A stretch of 13,676 bases of DNA from Irpex lacteus (lineage: Eukaryota; Basidiomycota; Agaricomycetes; Polyporales; Irpicaceae): positions 1-13,676 of the forward strand of contig MQVO02000237.1 of NCBI GenBank assembly GCA_001986395.2. Reading direction: 5' to 3'. The position numbers and the translations under genes were made by a program. Below, in pieces: positions 12,765 to 13,676 of this stretch (position 1 is its first letter; each line of letters starts with the position of its first letter). The notes under the pieces were generated by a model, which had not been told where the DNA came from, did no database searches, and saw only the letters and a program-made list of their open reading frames with translations.

Positions 12765-13037
12765 TTGGGGGTAAAAAAAGGGTATTCAACTCCAACACTA
12801 CCTGATAATTTAATTAAATTAAATTCTACATTTTTCATAAGAACATTAAGATTTTTAGGTGGAACTAGTTTCTTATTATTACTATCAAACAGTTATATAA
12901 ATAATCCTATTTACATTTTATATATAGCTTTATTTTTTGCCTTTATTTTTACTTGTTATCAATATTATTTAAGTTTTAACAGAATTAAACATATTATTAA
13001 AGTGCTTAAATCTGAGGAGCTAGATATAAAAAAATAA
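12765..13037 (+). CDS. Two-helix mitochondrial membrane protein, function unknown
   Basis: An uninterrupted frame of 90 codons to TAA at 13035-13037. The only candidate starts are TTG at 12765 or other non-ATG codons, because a TAA lies just upstream at 12759-12761. After PTLPDNLIKLNSTFFIRTL comes LRFLGGTSFLLLLSNSYINN, then helix 2 (NPIYILYIALFFAFIFTCYQ) and a basic end (NRIKHIIKVLKSEELDIKK). This matches a family of unassigned two-helix ORFs I recall from Agaricomycete mitogenomes, which are usually longer, with a Gly/Ala-rich part after ELDIKN. Here the protein stops at that point, so it may be truncated. Similar Gly/Ala-rich sequence appears in the remnant at 168-260. Confidence 0.5.
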   Translation: MGVKKGYSTPTLPDNLIKLNSTFFIRTLRFLGGTSFLLLLSNSYINNPIYILYIALFFAFIFTCYQYYLSFNRIKHIIKVLKSEELDIKK

Positions 13038-13265
13038 TAAAAAAATAGACCCCAAATGGAATGGTGCCAGTACAACCATAGTATTGTTAATCATTTATTT
13101 ATAAAAAAAAAATAATTTTAAAGAAAAGATAATTAAATATATAAGTTATATTTCTTTGTTAGTTCAGATATTAAATTTATATATAGTTACCCTCGGACGA
13201 GGGTTTATTTTTATTTAATTTGGGAGGATCATTAATGTATTTTTATTTACTCCTACCATTCCTCA
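13038..13265. other. Spacer with a CCCTC/GAGGG hairpin
   Basis: Contains ACCCTCGGACGAGGGT at 13189-13204, a compact GC hairpin followed by a T-rich run, in otherwise AT-rich DNA. It could be a 3' processing signal for the ORF upstream; mitochondrial transcription does not generally use bacterial-type terminators. Confidence 0.45.
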
Positions 13266-13343
13266 ACAAAAAAACTAGGCTCTAATTAAAATTTAATTTA
13301 ATTAAATTTTAATAATACCGGGATAATTAATTAGTTTTTTAGG
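13266..13343. repeat. Long CTAG palindromic element (right copy)
   Basis: Contains AAAAAACTAG, the central AT palindrome, CCGGGATAATTAATTA and AGTTTTTTAGGG. Positions 13269-13333 are an exact inverted copy of 8944-9008. It borders a decayed nad6-like region on its right. Confidence 0.9.
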
Positions 13344-13560
13344 GTTATGGTTAAATTGATTATTTACACTATTCTAATTGTAAATTCAAGTTATTCCTCT
13401 TCTGAACACGGAGCTGAGGGTAACATGTTTCAAACTCTTACTTAACTAATAATAAATAAACAGGAACCCTTTTCCTAGGCTCATACATCACAGAGTAAGG
13501 TAAAGATCTAAATCATTTTAACTTAAGCCTTAATACAAGCATAACAGGATCATCTGCAAC
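13344..13560 (+). pseudogene. Short remnant of unclear origin before the nad6-like piece
   Basis: From ATG at 13347 the frame reads MVKLIIYTILIVNSSYSSSE, then HGAEGNMFQTLT and a stop. It is protein-like and starts just outside the long palindromic element. It could be the broken front of the nad6-like gene, but the match is not convincing. Confidence 0.3.
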
Positions 13561-13676
13561 ACCTATTATAAATAATTGTAATCAAATTCAAAGTATTGGT
13601 TTAGCTCTATACACATCAAGCTATGTTACTTGTTATCGTTTCAATAGTGCTTAAACTAGAACATTCTATCATAAGC
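13561..13676 (+). pseudogene. nad6: nad6-like 3' fragment, frameshifted, cut by window end
   Basis: PIINNCNQIQSIGLALYTSS continues YVTCYRFNSA and a stop. One base out of phase, the sequence reads MLLVIVSIVLKLEHSIIS. IQSIGxALYTxYxVLxVIVSIVL resembles the last membrane helix of NADH dehydrogenase subunit 6 in fungi. A 1-nt frameshift near 13620 and the decayed upstream sequence make it a probable pseudogene. The assignment rests on a short hydrophobic match. Confidence 0.45.

Overview
This window looks like accessory-rich, partly decayed mitochondrial DNA of a filamentous fungus, most likely a basidiomycete (Agaricomycetes-like). The reasons are strong AT bias with poly-A/T runs, nine mitochondrial-type tRNA genes or remnants, a cox2 gene whose first 156 codons match fungal Cox2, in-frame TGA read as Trp (code 4) in intron-type ORFs, and many group I and group II intron ORF remnants. 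The species call is inference. I see no rRNA, CRISPR array or bacterial-type operon.

Layout. 1-720: a decayed membrane-protein ORF behind a half-hairpin, then a 128-bp element bounded by 16-bp perfect inverted repeats. 739-1712: a tRNA cluster with Val and His on the minus strand, and Lys (deleted arm), Ala and Phe (degraded 3' end) on the plus strand. 1800-3551: remnants of a plasmid-type family B DNA polymerase, a pentanucleotide tandem repeat and unidentified short coding remnants. 3624-4507 (minus): a LAGLIDADG endonuclease remnant and the N-terminus of a group II reverse transcriptase. 4730-4972: a hairpin abutting a nad5 fragment. 5292-6251 (minus): an intact 319-codon ORF with the two transmembrane segments of Cox2, but its CuA domain is replaced by a Ser/Asn-rich tail. 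6551-6890: a large hairpin and a GC-rich island with a strong G-quadruplex motif. 7166-7451 (minus): tRNAs Glu, Met and Leu. 7845-8166: a GIY-YIG ORF just downstream of an atp9-like 3' end. 8215-8757: a tandemly duplicated acidic ORF. 9005-10325: two LAGLIDADG remnants bracketed by hairpins. 10987-11653: tRNA-Trp and a second group II RT remnant. 11765-12361: a decayed group I intron (NUMOD1 tail, P7-like core, LAGLIDADG-type leader). 12765-13037: a two-helix membrane ORF. 13269-13676: a long inverted repeat and a nad6-like fragment.

Most protein-coding sequence is broken. The intact items are the tRNAs, the cox2-like chimera, the small GIY-YIG ORF and the two-helix ORF. The most striking structure is a family of AT-rich hairpins (arms AAAAAACTAG/CTAGTTTTTT, inner loop GAAA or TTTC by orientation). 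They sit at the ends of the gene fragments, so 8180-10870 reads as a string of hairpin-bounded modules. Two larger relatives form a 65-bp perfect inverted repeat about 4.3 kb apart. The region looks like a recombination or insertion hot spot where mobile ORFs and gene fragments accumulate. All family assignments come from reading motifs by eye, with no database search.
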